From: Planctomycetota bacterium
GTDB lineage: Bacteria; Planctomycetota; Planctomycetia; Planctomycetales; Planctomycetaceae
DNA: 64,000 nucleotides
Assembly: GCA_016872645.1 (NCBI GenBank)
Contig: VGZH01000007.1
Span: forward strand, 25,626 to 89,625
Reading direction: 5' to 3'
Numbering within the stretch: the stretch's first letter is position 1; each line of letters opens with the position of its first letter. This document shows, in pieces, positions 61,853 through 64,000 of the stretch. The position numbers were made by a program, and so were the translations under genes. The notes beneath the pieces were generated by a model. It had not been told where the DNA came from and ran no database searches. It worked only from the letters and a program-made list of their open reading frames with translations.

Positions 61853-63274
61853 TTATTCCAACCCAAAGCAAAACAGCGACTCGCGGCCACGCACATAGAT
61901 TCGGCCATCGGCGATCGCCGGTGTCGCGACGCATGATTCGCCGACGTCATTGGTGGCGAGGATGTTCAGCTTCGGGCCTTGTTCAAGCACGACGATGAAG
62001 CCGTTCTCGCCCGTCACGTAGATCTTGCCGTCGCCGGCCACCGGTGAAGCGTAGTAGTCGCCGATGTTGCGGATGCGGCTGAGTTCCCAATGGCTCTTGC
62101 CGGTTTTGGTGTCGAAGGAGCTGGAGAGTCCACCCTTCTTGACGATGAACAGCTGCTCGCCAACAACAATCGGCGAGACAATATTCGACGGCGATTTGTT
62201 GTTGATGTTCCACAAGACGTGGGTCTTCGTGACGTCACCGCGACCGCCGCCGCGCACGGCCTGAATCGTATTGCCGCCACCGACTTGGTTTTTGGCTGAT
62301 TGAAATGCGGTGTCGAGTTCCCCTTCGGCGATGACTCCGTCGCCGTTCTTGTCCGAGGCGTCAAAGCGCGAACCAAATTCCTTGGGGATCTCCGCCTTGG
62401 TCAGCTTGCCGTCCTGGTTGGTGTCGAGCCATTCAAGCAGCGCGAACTTCAGTGTCCGTTTCTCGTCGCCATAGCTTTGGCTCGACAAATAAATGATGCC
62501 GTCCTGAACGATAGGCGAGGCCATCATCGTCCGCAGCGTTGAGTTGCTGGCCCAGCGTTCAGCTCCTGTCGCCGGGTCATAGCCTTTCAGGAATCCGCTG
62601 CCGGACACGACGACATCGGTCTGCCCATTCGCTTCGCAGATGACCGGCACCGCGTAGCCACCCAGCATATCTGAACGATCAGCGGTCCACTTCATGGCCC
62701 CGGACTTCGCATCGACCGCGAACAGCACCGGAGACAGATCGTCGTCCTGATTAAAATAGACGGTGCCGTCATGCACGATCGGCGATGAGGCGGCTCCCCA
62801 GTCCATTAAATAGCTGGGGCTGGGCAGCGAGCGTTTCCACTTCTCCTCGCCGCTCATCGCCTCGAGTGCGATGAGGCCCAGCGTACTGAAGTAAACGTAA
62901 ACCTGCTTGCCGTCGCTGACGGGAGTACTCGACGCATGGCTGTTCGGCGGAGTGATTCGGGGTAGCTTGCCGGACTCGAAATCGCGTTGCCATAACTTCT
63001 TGCCAGTCGCGGCCTCGAAGGCGAAGACGGAAAAAGTCCGCTCGGCCGTCATTGCCGTCGTGAAGACTTTCCCGCCGACAACGATCGGGCAGCCAACTCC
63101 GTCGCCGAGCTTCACCGACCACCGCAGGTTTGTGTCTAGCGAGAACTCGGTCGGCAATTTCTTCTTCGACGTCGAGACGCCGCTGGCGTTGACGCCGCGG
63201 AATTGCGGCCAGTCCTCGGCGAATGCCGGCATTGCAATTAGCCCGATTAACAAAATGCCCAGTCGATAAGTCAT
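61853..63274 (-). CDS. Exported PQQ-like beta-propeller protein with internal EF-hand pair
   Basis: Product of 473 residues. Signal peptide: TYRLGILLIGLIAMPAFA. It has PQQ-type propeller blades (TGKKLWQRDFESGKLPRITP, SGEEKWKRSLPSPSYL, DGKIYVTGENGFIVVLEQG) with WPQFRG at the start. Between blades two EF-hand calcium loops occur: DTNQDGKLTKAE (284-295) and DKNGDGVIAEGE (308-319). They are probably an insertion in one blade. Such proteins are common in planctomycete exported sets but of unknown role. GGGAGAGAGG lies upstream of ATG 63274. Confidence 0.87.
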   Translation of the reverse strand: MTYRLGILLIGLIAMPAFAEDWPQFRGVNASGVSTSKKKLPTEFSLDTNLRWSVKLGDGVGCPIVVGGKVFTTAMTAERTFSVFAFEAATGKKLWQRDFESGKLPRITPPNSHASSTPVSDGKQVYVYFSTLGLIALEAMSGEEKWKRSLPSPSYLMDWGAASSPIVHDGTVYFNQDDDLSPVLFAVDAKSGAMKWTADRSDMLGGYAVPVICEANGQTDVVVSGSGFLKGYDPATGAERWASNSTLRTMMASPIVQDGIIYLSSQSYGDEKRTLKFALLEWLDTNQDGKLTKAEIPKEFGSRFDASDKNGDGVIAEGELDTAFQSAKNQVGGGNTIQAVRGGGRGDVTKTHVLWNINNKSPSNIVSPIVVGEQLFIVKKGGLSSSFDTKTGKSHWELSRIRNIGDYYASPVAGDGKIYVTGENGFIVVLEQGPKLNILATNDVGESCVATPAIADGRIYVRGRESLFCFGLE

Positions 63275-63328
63275 AATGCCTCTCTCCCGAATTCTTCCCG
63301 AGCAGCGAAATCAAACTGCACTCCAAGA

Positions 63329-64000
63329 CTAAGTCTTCAACCCCATCTGCTGATGCTGTTCATTGACGGCAGTCATGTATCGAGCGAAAGCAACTTCGTC
63401 TCGCTGGCAACTGACCCCTTTGAAGACCATGGCAAAGGCTCGACGGTTGCGGATTGGTGAGCGGTTCGCGTCGGCTCGGTGAATTGTGTTGCCGTGATGA
63501 GCGACAACATCGCCGGGAGCCAGATGGATGCGGACCTCGGCTGCGCGGTCGGCGTCGCCGTAGTCGGTGATTCCCTGCGAAAATCCCAGCACTTTCGAGC
63601 GATTGTGCGGGCGGATCGGCACCAAGTGCGAGCCGCGGACGTATCGCAGGCAGCCGTTCTCGTCATCGACATCATCGAGCGCCATCCAGATCGTGATGAC
63701 ACTCGGCGGCGTGAGGCAGAAGTAATAATTGTCTTGATGCGGCGGAGTGATGTGATTCGTTCCCGGCGGCTTGTTGAACCACTCGGGCCCTTCGCACGCG
63801 GCAGGTTCACCAATGAGCGACTCGGCCAACGCTTTCCACTTCGGCTGCCGAGTGTATTCCGCGAAGAACGAATCCTTCTGCATGTGCTGCATCTGCTTGA
63901 GCGTCTCCGGCCGCGACTTGTCATCAAAGAAGGCGTCGGCGTCCGCCAGCGTCGGCACGACATCGCGAATATAGCGGTCGAGTTCTCGACGCAGTTCGGC
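63329..64000 (-). CDS. Phytanoyl-CoA dioxygenase family protein, 5' end beyond window
   Basis: The reverse-strand frame is open to the right edge, so about 223 residues are visible and the N-terminus is cut. HQDNYYFCLTPPSVITIWMA carries the Fe-binding HxD, HHGNTIHRADANRS the distal His, and the C-terminus ends NEQHQQMGLKT. It is a PhyH oxygenase paralogue of the 21148-21939 gene but not its duplicate. The visible part begins AELRRELDRYIRD and continues in frame from 64000. Confidence 0.85.
   Translation of the reverse strand, partial: AELRRELDRYIRDVVPTLADADAFFDDKSRPETLKQMQHMQKDSFFAEYTRQPKWKALAESLIGEPAACEGPEWFNKPPGTNHITPPHQDNYYFCLTPPSVITIWMALDDVDDENGCLRYVRGSHLVPIRPHNRSKVLGFSQGITDYGDADRAAEVRIHLAPGDVVAHHGNTIHRADANRSPIRNRRAFAMVFKGVSCQRDEVAFARYMTAVNEQHQQMGLKT

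Overview
The window is a GC-rich bacterial chromosome segment that looks like a member of the Planctomycetota. The evidence is the mix of a periplasmic type I sulfatase, DUF1080-like, amidohydrolase and PQQ-propeller exported proteins, c-type cytochrome domains fused to other folds, type III glutamine synthetase, an actinobacterial-like ferrochelatase with a probable [2Fe-2S] site, and many GC-rich palindromes between and inside genes. I see no rRNA, tRNA, CRISPR, transposase, phage gene or integron. It reads as ordinary core and catabolic chromosome, not an acquired island.

Layout. 1-12 kb: a TPR protein running off the left edge, lepA, a DUF1080-like/DJ-1 fusion, a membrane protein, a DUF1015 protein, trpF, a YHS-type lipoprotein, an M81 peptidase and hemH. 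12-18 kb: a metallophosphoesterase-like protein and its SbcC/YhaN-like ATPase, then a Tat-exported amidohydrolase. 18-27 kb: glnN (type III), a phytanoyl-CoA-type oxygenase, an SGNH hydrolase, a TPR/STN envelope protein coupled to rluD, and a fumarylacetoacetase-fold enzyme. 27-38 kb: hisB, an orphan anti-sigma-like protein, amidohydrolases, a di-heme peroxidase lipoprotein, a cupin, a cytochrome/cyclase-repeat fusion, a D-cysteine desulfhydrase-like enzyme and rsfS. 38-42 kb: a three-gene ABC-2 transporter operon. 42-52 kb: a TIM-barrel isomerase, a tiny Lys/Ala-rich peptide gene, a tandem cyanophycinase-like protein, an acyl-CoA ligase/zinc-ribbon/DUF455/sulfatase run, RidA, an alpha/beta hydrolase and an EamA transporter. 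52-64 kb: a proline dehydrogenase/RocA fusion, a thioredoxin-like protein, a FAH enzyme, a class IV aminotransferase, a DHDPS-family lyase, a GH67-like exported protein, a PQQ propeller with EF-hands, and a partial second phytanoyl-CoA-type oxygenase at the right edge.

Most genes are singletons or short operons with 1-4 base overlaps (24585, 39711, 47619, 48619, 51751). The strongest cross-cutting feature is a set of dispersed imperfect palindromes of several sequence families. Many sit at 3' ends, where they may act as terminators. At least three appear to lie in frame inside coding regions (MPE-like gene, EamA gene, PutA linker), and a fourth is likely in the SbcC-like gene.

The most unusual items are the 20-codon Lys/Ala peptide gene with its own Shine-Dalgarno and hairpins (43904-43966), the MPE-like partner that has lost most of its metal ligands, the tandem cyanophycinase whose second copy has lost catalytic Ser and His, the ligase/Zn-ribbon/DUF455 run, and the proline dehydrogenase/RocA fusion whose linker still holds a palindrome, a Shine-Dalgarno and an ATG. 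Everything here was read by eye; no database search or computed statistics were available.
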